A model generated the notes under the pieces. It searched no databases, was not told the origin of the DNA, and saw only the letters and a list, made by a program, of their open reading frames with translations. Both the position numbers and the translations under genes were made by a program. DNA of 47,132 bases from Auxenochlorella pyrenoidosa (lineage: Eukaryota > Chlorophyta > Trebouxiophyceae > Chlorellales > Chlorellaceae), in the NCBI GenBank assembly GCA_001430745.1, contig KQ482042.1, positions 116,636-163,767 of the forward strand. Direction: 5' to 3'. The first letter of the stretch is position 1; every line of letters begins with the position of its first letter. Positions 21,565 to 33,410 of the stretch are shown piece after piece.

Positions 21565-24500
21565 ATGGCCCTCCGGGAGGCCTCGGCGGAGCCCGCTGCT
21601 GACTTTTGGGCGGCTGCCGAGGACTGTATCGTCTGTGGCTCGACCGAGTTTGAACCCGGCTTCGGCCCAAAGACGCTAGTGACCTGCGACTGCTGCCTGG
21701 ACAAGGGCGTCCATGTGGAGTGCTGGCAGCGCCGCTGCGGCGAGGAGCTGACGGAGGCACGCCTGGAGTCGCCCGCCTTCCAGTGGTTCTGCTCCGAGGT
21801 GTGCCGGTGGGCGGGTGCGGCGGGCGGCGGCGGCGGCGCAGCGGGAAGGCTGCCCTCCCCTTGCGCGCCCCTGCACGACAAAAGAGGCTCTGACCCGTTG
21901 CCTCCCCTCCCACCTGTAGTCCTGCCAGCATGTCAGCAAGCGACTGGTTGAGCTGACTGGGGTGCAGCGTCCCCTGACGAGTGCAGCAGGCAGCTCCGGT
22001 GCCAGCAACAGGAGCGAATTCACGTGAGGGCAGGGGTGGCGGTGCAGACGCCGGGGGCTGGCTTTCCCCTGCGGAGTGCACTCCTCGAATGCATGACTGT
22101 CCTTCTGCACACACTTGGAGGGGTGTGCATGCGCGCGGCAGGAGCTGCTGCCGGGCACAGGCGCTGCACGGCATGCTGCTGACGCTGTGTCTGCGCTTGG
22201 GACAGACGGCTGCAGCTTCCTTGCACTGCCCGTGCTACTAGACCTGCTTGACTTCTGCCCTGCTCTGCAGCGTGGAGCTGGTGCGATGGTCCCCCAGGGA
22301 CAAGGGGGAGCAGAAGAAGATTGGCCTGGCCCGGCAGCTCTTCAACTCCTCCTTCGGTACGCGCCCACAGGTTATCTGCAGGGTACCCTTGAGTCATCCA
22401 CAGGGACGCCCGCTGGCTGGGCGGGTGCGGGCGCGCCCGAGCAGCGGGGCCTGCCTGGCAGCCGTTTCTGGCAGCCGCGCAGTCCAGGCTGCGTGCAGCA
22501 CAGCAGTACCGGGCTGCCATGCACGTGTTGGCTGCGCTGTGCTCTCCCCTCGGCTGCAGCCGCATCCGCTTGCCACTCCGCTCTCTGACTGCCAGCTGCC
22601 AGCCTCCCTGGCCCACACGTCGGCAGCGCCCTGCCCGTGACCCCGCCCCTCATCCTGCAGCCCCGCTGGTCATGGGCAACGGGCGCAACCTGATTGACAT
22701 GGTGTGCGAGGCCTTTGAGTCACAGCCCGGGCTGGGGGCCGACGGGGGCGGCATGGACAATGTTGACGAGGAGGAGGAGCTCTTCAACTTCAGTGAGTCA
22801 CAGCTGGGCTGCTGGTCGATGCCTGGCGCCTGCAGAGCGGCAGTCGGAGCCGGGGCAAGGCATGTGCTTGCTCAACATGGCACCGGAGAGGCAAGCAGGG
22901 GCGTCTGCTGGCAGGGCTCAGCCTGCGCTGCCAGGGATCAACGCGCTGCGACACAGCCTGACCCTACACCTGCAAGCAGTGCCCTAGTAGTGTGCCTCTC
23001 GCCTCTCTACCTACTCGCCTGGTGCTCCTACCCCACCTCTGCCCCTGCAACTTTCCCTCCCGCCAGGCACATTCCGCGTGATGCTGCTGCGCAGGAGGGG
23101 CACGCTGGTCAGCGCCGCCACTTTGCGCTGCTTTGGCCCAAGCTTCTGCGAGGTGCGAGGGGAGGCCGGCGGAGGTGTCACTGCTCGATGCAATCCACCT
23201 ACCCTTGACCGCTGCCTGCTCTCTGTGCTTACGCGCACAGCGGTCCTGCCCTGCATCCAGAATTGAGGGGGGGGGGTCTCCCATCCGCGCTCGAAACCAA
23301 CATGCACGATCAAATCATCCCAGTGCGCCTGGTCGCAGTGCTGAGGCGGCACAGAGGGTTGCAGCTGTTGAGCGGAGCTTTGCACGTCGAGCCTGTGCCG
23401 CTGCAGGTGCCGTTTGTGGCCACGCGGGATGGCTACCGGCGCGAGGGGCACTGCCGCCTCCTCATGCAGGTGTGCCTGCTTTAGCTTGGTGGGGGTGGTG
23501 TCAAGGAGGGAGGGTGCGGCCGCTGTGCACTGACAGCTGGCTTGACTGCCATGCTCAGCGTGTTGACCGGGCGGCCTGCCAGGACTTGAGCAGCACACCT
23601 GGAGCTGCTGATCGCGTTGCCACTTGCACTTTCTGCTGAACGCCAGCACAGCACCCCATGTGGTGCACACTCAAGCACTGGTTTGGCAGCGTGGGCCGCC
23701 GGTTTGGCTTTCCTCTCTTTGCAGCCCACAAACCAGAGATGTGGTGCACGCTGCAGTGTGTTGGGCGCGCTGAGTTGCCCAGCATGGATGCATCTTCGCC
23801 TCCTGGCCCCCTGCAGGAGCTCGAGGGCATGCTGCACGGCATGGGGGTGCAGTGGGTGGTGGTGCCCGCCATGACAGGCGTGCTGTCCATGTGGACCGGC
23901 CACTTTGGCTACGCAGAGTTCAGGTGGGCGGCACTGCCGCCCTGCGCCGCTCGCACACCGAGCTCGGCACTGGCATGCCTTGAGAAGGCGCGCTCATGTG
24001 CGCCATGTTGCACAGCAAACCACGCTGTGTTTGCTGCACCGCAAGGATTCTGATCTGAGAGAAGGCAAGGCCCCTGCCCCTGTGGCCCCTGGCCTTATGG
24101 CCCCTGCAGCAAGGAGGAGGTGGCGGTGCTGGAGGACCGAGTGGTCATGCCTGACCCTGCCAGCGCGGTGCTGGTCCGCAAACAGGCGAGCACGGGAGGG
24201 CTGACGGCTGACAGCTCGTCTCAGCCCGCTGCAGCGCATAATTCGTTGTGACCCATGCCGCGCTGCCCTGGTCGGCAGCAAGGCGGGCGGCGACGGCGGC
24301 CAGCAAGTGGAGCGTCACCAACGGCGATGCAGCCGGCTTGCCAGGTGGAGCTTTCCAGATGAGGCTGGCTGGGCAGAGGCCGGCAGCCCCCAATCCAAAA
24401 GCACATATCTTGCAAAGCTCGCACCAGCCCGCTCACGCTCCCTTTTGCCTGCAGGTGGAGAGCCCTAAGGTGCCGGCTGCCAAGGCCAAAGCACCCGCCC

Positions 24501-27500
24501 GTAAGTGCAGGCAGCGGTTGGGCCCTTGCTCCTTCCCAGTGTCAGCAGCACCGCTTGCCAGGACCTGCCTATGGCCCCAGCTAGGCCTGTGCTGCCCCTG
24601 GTTAAAACGGCCCCTGCGCAGCCAAAATTGGGCGTCGGGTGCGCTTCAGCTATGCTGGCATGGACCTCTCAGAAGAAGACTCAGACGGGGAGCGGGGCAG
24701 CGGGCGGCGCAGCAAGAGCAGCCGAGCCAGGACCAAAAAGGCGGCAGGTGCGAGGGGGGGAATTGAGTGGGGCATGCAGAGAGGAGGACGCTGTGTGGTG
24801 CCAGGAGTGTTGGGGCTCAGGGCCTTCCTGCTGCCCGCGCTGCCTCAGCTGCCACACAACGCACGCTGCCGCTGCCTGCTCACGGCTGCTTGCTGCACCT
24901 GCGGCCATGCCTATAGGCACGCCCTTGCCTCCCTTGCCCCCGGCCGCACCCGGCAGATGAGGGCTCCGACTACGAGATGTCTGAAGAGGAGGCTGAAGTG
25001 GACGACAAAGAGCTTGAGGGGCTGGTGCAGGAGGCAGAGGAGGGCGGCACCACCTGCGACCGCTGCGGGGCAGAGGAGTCAGAGGCCTGGCTGACCAGCC
25101 GGCTCACAGGCAAGCTGCTGCAGTCAAATTGGTGGGAGTCATGAGAGACATATGAGCCCATGCAGCGCTCCTCTTGCAAGCAGCAGGCCGCCACAATGGC
25201 CGGAGCTCTGAAACAGTGCTTTGTCTGCCACCACCCCTGCACTGCGCTGCAGAGGAGACTCTGTGCGTGGCCTGCGCCACTCCCGAAGACATGCCCGACC
25301 GCCCCAGCAGCACGGCTGCCGCAGGCGCCGCCGCTGCCGCCGCCGGAGGCGCTAGAGCTCCAGGCACGGCGGGCAGCAGGGGCAGTGGCGCGGGCCTTTG
25401 GTGCAGCAACTGCGGTGTTGAAGGAGCCTCTAAAGGGAAGTCAGGTGCGAGCGGGGGCCAGGGGGGAGCAGATTGCGCCAGTGCCTGCGCTTTTGCCAAA
25501 TCAACCTCAGGAGCGGGCAAAGCGAGGGCATGCAGCAAGGCAGGCCGCGCTGCACCACAGCAAGCCCCTTCTGGCCCACCCAAACACTGTGTCTGCAAGA
25601 TGCTTCTTCAGACCAGGTCGCGATGCATAAAACCCGACACGAATGGCCGGCACACTGCCAACCCTCTGCCCCAGCAGGTCTGGTGGAGTGCAGGACCTGC
25701 CGTGACTATCGCTCTCGGCACAAGGGGGAGCCGCGCCCAGAGCGTCTGTGGAAGCGGCAGGCCCAGGCGGCCGGCAAGGGTGGGGGCGCCGCCCGCAAGG
25801 CGGCTACTCCCACCTCCGCTGCTCCGGTGGGCACCAGCAAGGGTGGGGGCCGCTGGGGCCCGACTGGTCTGCATGGCAGGGCACATCGGCCCAGTAAACT
25901 GTATCCTCAACCACTGCCGCTTTGCAACCACGGGGCCTACCATCCCTTGCCCGCTGTAGCAGGTAGCACGGCCAGCGCTGCAGCCCACCACCCCTGCCAG
26001 TCGGCGAGGCGCCATGGCTGGCGCTGCCCCGCCAGCGGGGCAGGGCACTGGGGGTGCCCCGCCTGCTGCTGCTGCGCCGCGGCTGCAGCGGGAGGCCCAG
26101 GGGATTCGTGCCTTCATGCGGCTGTATGGGGACACGGCGCGCCGGCAGCGGCAGCGGGCTGCGGTGTCGATGCTGCTGCGCAGCGCGGAGGAAGGGCACC
26201 GCATTAGGCTGGAGCAGCAGACTGCCGACCAACTGGGAGGTGGGCCCTGCCTGTTACTCAGGCTGCCCGCCTGGCGGCTGTAGGGCCCGCACCAGTGTAA
26301 CCCTCAGCGACGCGTGTGGCCAAGCGCCCACCGCGGCAGGCCTAGTGGCGGCGGTCCTGCAGGATTGCAATCACTGCATGGCACAGCAGGCGCACCGGAT
26401 GCCCAAGCTTGACCTCCCCCGCATCTGCCAACCCACACCCCCACCCGCCATCCCCCCAACCCGCCCACCCCCTCCCCCCTCCCCCCCCCCCCCACCCACA
26501 CACACGCAGGCCACCTGCTGGCCCTGGTGCGCGACGCCGACCAGCAGCAGGCCCGCATGCAGCATGCCTACGAGCAGCGTGCGCTGGAGTGAGTGGCAGG
26601 CTCTGCCCTTGGCATGCAGAGTGGTGTGTTGCCCTGTCTATTGATGGCAAGGGGTAGGCAGCCTCGCGGAGCAGCATGCAGGCCGGCAGCAAGGGCCTGG
26701 GGCATGCGTGCAAGGTGTGCATGCAGTTTGCGCAGCTGCACGCAGGTGCCGCATGCTCCCCACTTTTCACACCTGCATCCATGTCTGCGCTGCAACGTCA
26801 TGCTGCTGAACCACCCCGGGGCTGCTGCAGGCAGCGCCAGGCCCTGCAGGCGGCAATGGAGCAGGCCGCTGCAGCAGCCCTGCGAGCGCGGGAGGCAGAG
26901 GCGCTCCTGGCAGCCTCTGGTGCCACCACGCAGCAGGCATCCCAGAGCTTCTATTCCCAGCTGGCAGCTGAGCGGGCAGCAGCGCAGGAGCGGCAGCGGC
27001 AGCTGGAGGGGCAGGCAGCGGCGCAGGCGGCAGCTGAGCAGGAGGGGCGGCGGCGCGCCGAGGCGCAGCTTGCAGCAGAGCAGGAGGCACGGCAGCGCAG
27101 CGAGGGCAGCCTGGCGGCGCAGCTTGCAGAGAGGGATGGCCAGCTGGCGGCGATGGCCGCTGAGCTGGCACGGCTGCGGGCGCAGCAGGCGCAGCAGGGG
27201 CAGCTGCTGGTGCCCAGCTCAGCGGAAACTGCCAAGGGGGAACTTGCAGCACTGCGGCAGGCCAGCCTTAAGGCAGGGGTCAGTGAATTGCACCAGGCAA
27301 AATGTCAGCCAAACTTCCTGCCGAGTGCATCTCCGGCAGCGGCAACGGGGGCCCGCGGCAGTACAGAGTGGGGTGCAACCGCAAGCAGGGAGGCAGAGCC
27401 TGCCCTCGGGCTGCCTGGCAGCACCGTGGCGGGCGCTGAGCCTGAGGCAGCGGCATGGAGCGGCAGCCTTGCGGGAGCGGCAGCTGCTGCTGGTGGTGGG

Positions 27501-28475
27501 GCAACAGCCGCGGGCGGTGCAGAAGCAGCTGCGGAGGGGACTCCGGCACCAGGGAAAGTGCCGGTGCCGCCTGGCCAGATGCCGTGCCCAGACCTGCTCT
27601 CTCCTGCCGCCAGCTGCGGCACCAGAGAGGGCGATGCTAGCGCCGCCCAGCACCTGGCCAGTCGACGGCGGCTTACAACCGGGCGCTCCTCTGGCGGGGC
27701 CAGGCGGCGCCTGCTGCGCAGCAGGCCCGCGCCGGCAGGCCCCGGCAGCAGCGGCGCTGCGCTGACCCTTCCAGCAGGCCAGGCAGGCCAGCAGGCGCAG
27801 CAGGGCAGTGGCTCGGTAGACAACCCTGCTTCCGGGCGCTCCCCAGGTGCTGGGCCCGCCTCTGAAGACTGGGGGCGCATGTTTGGCATGCTGTCGGCGG
27901 GGGGTGGCGCCAGTGGCAGCGCCGCGGACGGCGTCGGGGTGGGGGACAGCGCTCAGCTTCCGGCTGGCAGGACTTCGATGGTCGCTGCTGGGCGGTCCGC
28001 GCACAGCAGCCGCAGCAGCCCGCCGGCCTCGCCAGGCCTGTCGCTAGATGGCGTTGCACCGCACGCTGCCGGGGACGGCGGCGGCGGCATTGCCCCGCAG
28101 CGCCACGGCTTGGGCGCCGCGCTGCGCCGAGCCCTTGGCAGCCAGGAGAGCCGGTCGCAGGGACCCGCTGGGGTCATGCTGCCGCCACCTGCTGAGCAGC
28201 TGCAGGCCCAGCATGCCCAGCAGGCGCGGCAGGCTCAGCAACAGGTCCAGCACCAGTGTCCCCACTGGGCACCATCACCAGCAGCCCCAGCTGCCGCAGC
28301 CGACGCCGTCGCCCACCTGGCGGCCATGCAGCTGGATGAGCTGCTGGCCCTGCCCACAGCTGGCAGCCCCGGCTTGGCCAGGCCGGACAGCGCCACCTCA
28401 GCTGGGCAGGGCATGGGCGACCTGGAAGCTGCCATGGCGGCTGCGGCAGACATTGCGCAGTACCTCGCTGACTAA
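21565..28475 (+). CDS. PHD-finger GNAT acetyltransferase with paired-cysteine zinc motifs and coiled coil
   Basis: Sixteen exons join in phase to 1177 residues: 21565-21798, 21920-22023, 22271-22356, 22661-22792, 23067-23152, 23407-23469, 23817-23923, 24110-24185, 24455-24500, 24622-24747, 24957-25109, 25253-25444, 25678-25826, 25984-26239, 26510-26588 and 26831-28475. Residues 20-80 form a PHD-type zinc finger (CIVCG, CDCCLDKGVHVECW, WFCSESC). Residues about 186-290 form a GNAT domain of the plant IDM1 type (FRVMLLRRRGTLVSAATLR, VPFVATRDGYRREGHCRLLM, VVVPAMTGVLSMWTGHFGY), implying nuclear histone acetylation. An acidic linker and two Cys pairs resembling GATA fingers follow (CDRC/CVAC near 387-412; CSNC/CRTC near 453-477). 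Residues about 605-745 are an Ala/Gln/Glu/Arg-rich coiled coil, and the rest looks disordered. Donors at 24186 and 25110 are GC. Two separate genes remain possible, but every phase agrees with one. Confidence 0.75.
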
Positions 28476-29014
28476 GCGGCGCTGGCCTGCCGTTGCAGGC
28501 AGCGTCAGCGTGGCAGCAGGCCAGCGGTGGGGCTGCCTAGCAGCACGGCACACCAGTGCTGCTTTGCCGGGGATACAAGGGCTGCTGTCAGGGGACGCAG
28601 CATGCTTACGCTTTTCCATCACCGCACTTGCACACTGCACTGGTTTCCTCCATCTGTGTGCCTGGGGCATACCTTCATGCAACTGCTGGGTCAGAAGTTA
28701 AATTCGCGGGGATGATGTATCTTGATACAATTAAGTGAAACCATGGCAAAAGAATGAATGGCCCGAAAAAGCCTGTGGCCACATGGGCATTGGCTGGAGG
28801 TACAAAACATGGGCCAATAGCTGAGCAGTAGAGGGTTTCGGAGGCAGCATGGAGGACACAGTCATGGCAAGCAGATGGTAGGGTATAGAAACAAATAATT
28901 GCGCTGTCCAATGGCAGCAATGACGCTGTATGAATGAGCAGATCTTCTTGTCAGGTGGCGTGCCGGCAGGCCGGCGGCCCATGTGTACATGCCTGGCACG
29001 TTGGCGGGCTGCAG
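28476..29014. other. Convergent 3' intergenic region
   Basis: Between the stops of the PHD-GNAT gene (+) and the carboxypeptidase (-). AT-richer around 28690-28760, with a small palindrome tgtatcttgataca near 28717. No coding frame supported and no clear TGTAA on either strand. Confidence 0.5.
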
Positions 29015-32000
29015 CTACAGCAGGGACCGCGCCTTGCGCGGCAGCGGCTGCCCGCTGGCTAGCCACTGCTGTATGAGCTGCAGCGCGGCGACGGGCTGGT
29101 CCATGGGGACCATGTGCCCCGCCCTGGCCACCCGCGCAAAGGTCAGCGGGCCAAGCCGCTTGAAGGTGCCGCCCGCCCACGCCTGCGGCCGGACCCTGCA
29201 CGCATCGGGGGCGCAGGCGCGGCGCGGGCATGAGCCCGACAGCGCTCCTGGGGGGCAGGGGCACGCCAATGCCTGCACCCCGGCCAAGCGGCTCCCTGAC
29301 CAGGAAGTTCTCTGAGCAGGGTGTAGCCTTGCTTCGCCACATCTTGAGCAGACCCCGCCCGTACCCTCGACCGCCAGCTCACCCGCCCCAGGCCTGCTGC
29401 TTGGACCACAGCAGCGCGTTGAGCCACTTGCTTGAGCCCAGCGAGTTGCACACAAAGTCCTCGTCCCCACTGTACACCAGCACGTTGGTGCCTGCAGGCA
29501 GCCGGGTAGTGGCTGTCAGCGCAAAGGTGGTGCGGTGGCTGGTGCTGTCAAGTGCGCACACGCGGCAGCAGGCCTGGCAAGCTCCATCAATCTCAATGCG
29601 TGGCACCAGGCACCTTGGCACTGAGCGGGGCAAGCCTTGACCTGTGCAGGCGGCCCTGAGCCCGTCGGCAGGAGGCTGAGCTCGCTCGGTGCGGCATGGC
29701 GTGCCCACACGATACGCGTGCACCCACCAGAGTCGAGCAGGGCAGCCACCAGGTCGTCGTAGCTCTTGGTCATGTCGTCCCACAGGCTCCAGTACGGCGG
29801 GTCGGAGCAGGACCGGTACGCCAGGTCGGCTGGCGCGCCCAGCTTGACCCTGCACCGGGGCGGCCACACAGAAGGGGGCGCAGTGGCAGTCCCGATGTGG
29901 CAGACCCACTGTGGCGAACCCACTGTGGCAGCCACGTTGTGACCGACCCTGCAGCTGTTGAGGCCATGGGAAGCTGCGGCAGAGGATTGCTTGTGGCCGC
30001 ACCTGTTGGCATTGATGTACTGCTCTAGTCGGCTGTCGAGCGCAGCGTAACAATTGTTCGGGTCGACGCAGTCGGTTTGCTGCAACGAGGAGCCGTGTGT
30101 CAAGGCAAAGGGCGACATGTGACTTACAGGTAGACAGGTTGGTACGCACCGGGCAGTGCTCCAACAGACTGGTGTGGCAAGCAGCGGCGGCGGCCTGTGC
30201 TGGTAGCGCTGGAGTGCGGACATGCTGAGAAGGGAGGGCACAAGCAGGGGGCAGGCCCACCTTCAGGTTGTAAATATTCCTGGAAGCAAAGCCATCCCCG
30301 GCCAGCGTGGCAGACCAGACCTGCAGGCAGGCGGGCGCGCAGGCAGGGGTGGCTGGTTTCGCCTGTCAGCACCCACACGGCGGCGGCGCAAAGCACGCAG
30401 CATGGCGGCGCCCACAGCGCAGCCTGCTTGATGCACGGTGGCAGCACGCGATGCCGACCACTTCAGGCAGCAGTGTGCTATGTGCACTGGTGTCCTGCTG
30501 CGGGAGGGCCAACACGCATGGCATGCAGCAGCGACAACACACGCGCCACACCTTGTATTCGCAGGTGCTGGAGGCGGGCTCGCAGGCGGCGGGGTCCAGC
30601 CCGGAGCACAGCGCGCTCAGCAGCTTGCAGCCCGCCACGCTCTCCTGCACCCGGCTGTACTGCGCCTGGCTGATGAGGCCCTTGGCCAGGGCAAACGCGG
30701 GGTAGGATTCGTACCTGCAGGAAGGCAAGCCAGGCAAGGGGAGGGCAGCAGGCACCAGCCGCTGGTCAGCGTCTGCCCCACAGTGCTGGGATGCTCAGGC
30801 TGCGAGTATGCCGCAGGTCCTTCCGACCGCACGATGCACGGCTGTGCGCCGTCACGCCGACGAGGCCGTGCAGCCGCAGGCCACCCGCAGCGCAGCAGCA
30901 GCAGGAGCAGCAGCATCCCCCGGGTCATGCCCCTGCAGGCACGCTGATGACCAATTAATAAATAGATGCCCTCACATGGAGGGCCCGTGCGTCCAGGGGT
31001 TGCCCATGGCCACGCCGTACAGCGGAAGGGAGGGCGCGTAGGCACGCATGTAGGCCGCAGTCGCTGGGATGTAGTGCCCCGCGTACGACTCGCCAGACAG
31101 GACCAGCTTGGAGCGGGCCAGCGCGGCGTACTGGGGGGCTGCACCGGGCGCGTCAGGGGTGTGTGTGGTTGTGTGGGTGGGCCCGAGGGGGACCCCGGGG
31201 GAGGGGGGAGGGCTACGAAGGCAAGCCAGCACACTTGCCAGGCGGGGAGCATGCGGCGGTCTTGTACAGGCGTATGGGGTGGCGACTGGCAAAGTCCACG
31301 CCTGCTGCCCCAGCAGTGCCCGCCCCCTACCAGGCCAGGGCACACCCGCGGTGAGCTCTCACCCCTGTAAAAGGCCTGGAAGAAGGCTGTGAGGGTCTTG
31401 GCCACGTCCAGCTCGGTGGTGGAGGCGTCGCCTGTGCTGGTGGAGTAGCTCAGCCCCGTGCCCACTGGGCTGTCGATGTAGATCATGTTTGCCACGGTCG
31501 CCCACGTGTAGGGGTTGGGCACCAGCCCCAGGGTCTCGTTGATGGTGTAGGGCCCGTTCTCTGCGGCGGCAGCGCGGCGGGCGGAGCGGGTCGGCCGTCG
31601 GTCGCCCGCGCCCCGCCACGCTGGGCATGAGGGGCCGTGGCATGCTGGCACTAGCTGGTGTGGCATATCCTAGCCACTCCACAGCGGCCAGATGCACGCG
31701 AATCCAGCAGGGGCCTCACCGAAGAAGAGGCCAAACAGGGAGCTGCACCCGGGCCCGCCCTGCAGCCATGCTATCAGCGGCGCATTTGCAATGGGGGCGC
31801 CCGACGACGCGTTGCGCGCCTGCGCAGCAGTGGGGAGGGCTGGGTGCTCATGCTGGGCCCCGCTCTTGTGCGGCCTGCTACCGTGCTCCCGACCCCCCCC
31901 CCCCCTGTGACTGAGAGGCAGCAGATACCCGGCCATGCAGCATGCAAGCTCCACACCAGAAAAGGCCTGGCAAACCGTGCGTCGAATCATTCCGGCCTCA

Positions 32001-32223
32001 CCTGAAAGTACCAGTAGAACAAGCGGCGCTGCGTGCCCGGGATTGCAAAATAGCCAGCTCGCTCCTCCGCGACGTCTGCGGCGACGGCGGCAGAGACGCT
32101 GGCGCCCCCGCCTGGCAGAGGACGGCCAGGCAGCAGCAGCGGCGCATCCTTGAGCTGTGCTACGGCCAACTGAAGGTATGCAACGACCAGGAGGAGCACC
32201 AGGGCCCCAGCCGGCCGCTTCAT
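29015..32223 (-). CDS. Serine carboxypeptidase (peptidase family S10)
   Basis: Ten exons join in phase to 451 residues: 32223-32002, 31819-31720, 31560-31363, 31138-30976, 30714-30550, 30279-30261, 30079-30003, 29849-29728, 29491-29383 and 29195-29015. The enzyme removes C-terminal residues at acid pH, usually in vacuoles or outside the cell. A signal peptide is evident (ALVLLLVVAYLQLAVAQ), followed by RRLFYWYFQ. The oxyanion segment is LQGGPGCSS (residues 93-101), then IDSPVGTGLSYS. The catalytic triad is complete: Ser191 in GESYAGHY, Asp367 in GDEDFVCN and His419 in AGHMVPMDQP. The sixth exon is only 19 bases but restores the common VNIYNL segment and the frame. In the usual family consensus the oxyanion segment begins LNGGPGCSS; here Asn is replaced by Gln94. 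The gene is divergent from a secreted deacetylase-like protein. Confidence 0.92.
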
Positions 32224-33410
32224 GAGCCCTTGCTGTGCGAGACCGCTGCTCCGGCTCGTGTCCGCTCGCGGTGGGGTGCTCTGACCAGCCTCAATTTGCG
32301 TTTAGATGCGTTGCAAACAGGCAGGCGGCCGCTGCAAGGGACTGGAGCTGAACGAGCGAACTGGGATGAGCGTGCAGCCGCCTGATATGGGTTTGATGCC
32401 TTTTCTACAGCCGAGAAGCCACAAAGGAGGGCAGAGCAATCGACCAAAGCGGCCCACCATGCTGCCGATGATCTTCACAGAGTGTCGCTTCTCACCAGCT
32501 GGCAGCCCTTGTGTCTCCTTCTGCTTGTAAGCTTGTTTCGCCAGGTCCACTGCTCTCCTGAAGATCAGAAGAAGAGAAGAGGTTGTTCAGCCGTCGACAA
32601 GAGCCTTCCTTCCGAGCGCTCTGGCGGGAGGCCAGCGGTGGGAACAGTGGCGGTGGCTCAATGCATCTTGCACGCGTCCTTCCCACACAGGTCGCAGGCG
32701 GTGTCTGACATCTCTCAAGTGCAAAATAAACAAACAGCTTCAAGCCCAGTGCTTGGACTCAGTGGATGCATTGCTGCACCGATGTAGTGAGACGGAGAGC
32801 TGCAACCGCCAGAACAGCCCCTGCCTGGGCTGTTGTAGGAACATGCAGGCCTGTACCACAATGCCTGTTGTGTACATACTGACCGGCCCGGCCCTTGCAT
32901 GCTGCCTTCATCCCGCATCCTGTGGTCTGCACCTATTGGTTCGTGGCAACAGCCGGGCACTCATCCGGAGCAGAAGCAGCGACCCTGCTCAGTGCTGCCG
33001 GAAGGGTCCACATCTGCCCTATTTGGAAGGCCACCGCCGTGCATGCCTATTCCCACGTGGCCCTGCTGCAGCAGCTTGCATCCACATGCGACGTGCCCTC
33101 ACAGAGATGTGCAGCTGCATGCAGGCGCGGAAGCTGGTGCACGCATTCTGCCACTGCGGCAGTGGCACATGCAGCGCATCAACCTGCGCCACACTCATTG
33201 AAGCAGCCTGACATCACAGCTGCTCTGCACAACTAAAGGCAATGAGCGCTCTTCAGCCTGGCAACCCCGCCTCACCCCCACCCCCCCATCATCCCCCTTG
33301 AGGGCAGCCCCGCCCGGCGTCCCGCCTGGCAGTGACATCTGCATGTGCGCGCGCCGCGCCGCCTGTGCGCCTATTTCGGTCCAGAGGGCCTGTATAGCAT
33401 ACTTGCGAGC
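32224..33410. promoter_or_regulatory. Divergent region between carboxypeptidase and deacetylase-like genes
   Basis: Nearly 1.2 kb between two outward-facing starts, with short AT-richer patches (caaaataaacaaacagc near 32720). I found no family-recognisable frame on either strand and no RNA gene. Unannotated 5' UTR exons could lie here. Confidence 0.4.

Noticed and set aside
24250..24660. Gene boundary splitting the PHD-GNAT region from the zinc-motif and coiled-coil region
   Set aside because: Exons 24110-24185, 24455-24500 and 24622-24747 connect with good acceptors and matching phases, and no convincing stop, promoter or new start separates them. Kept as an alternative in the entry.
32302..32550. 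82-residue minus-strand frame upstream of the carboxypeptidase
   Set aside because: No family resemblance and no phase-matched link to the signal-peptide exon at 32223. Its length is not unusual for GC-rich DNA.
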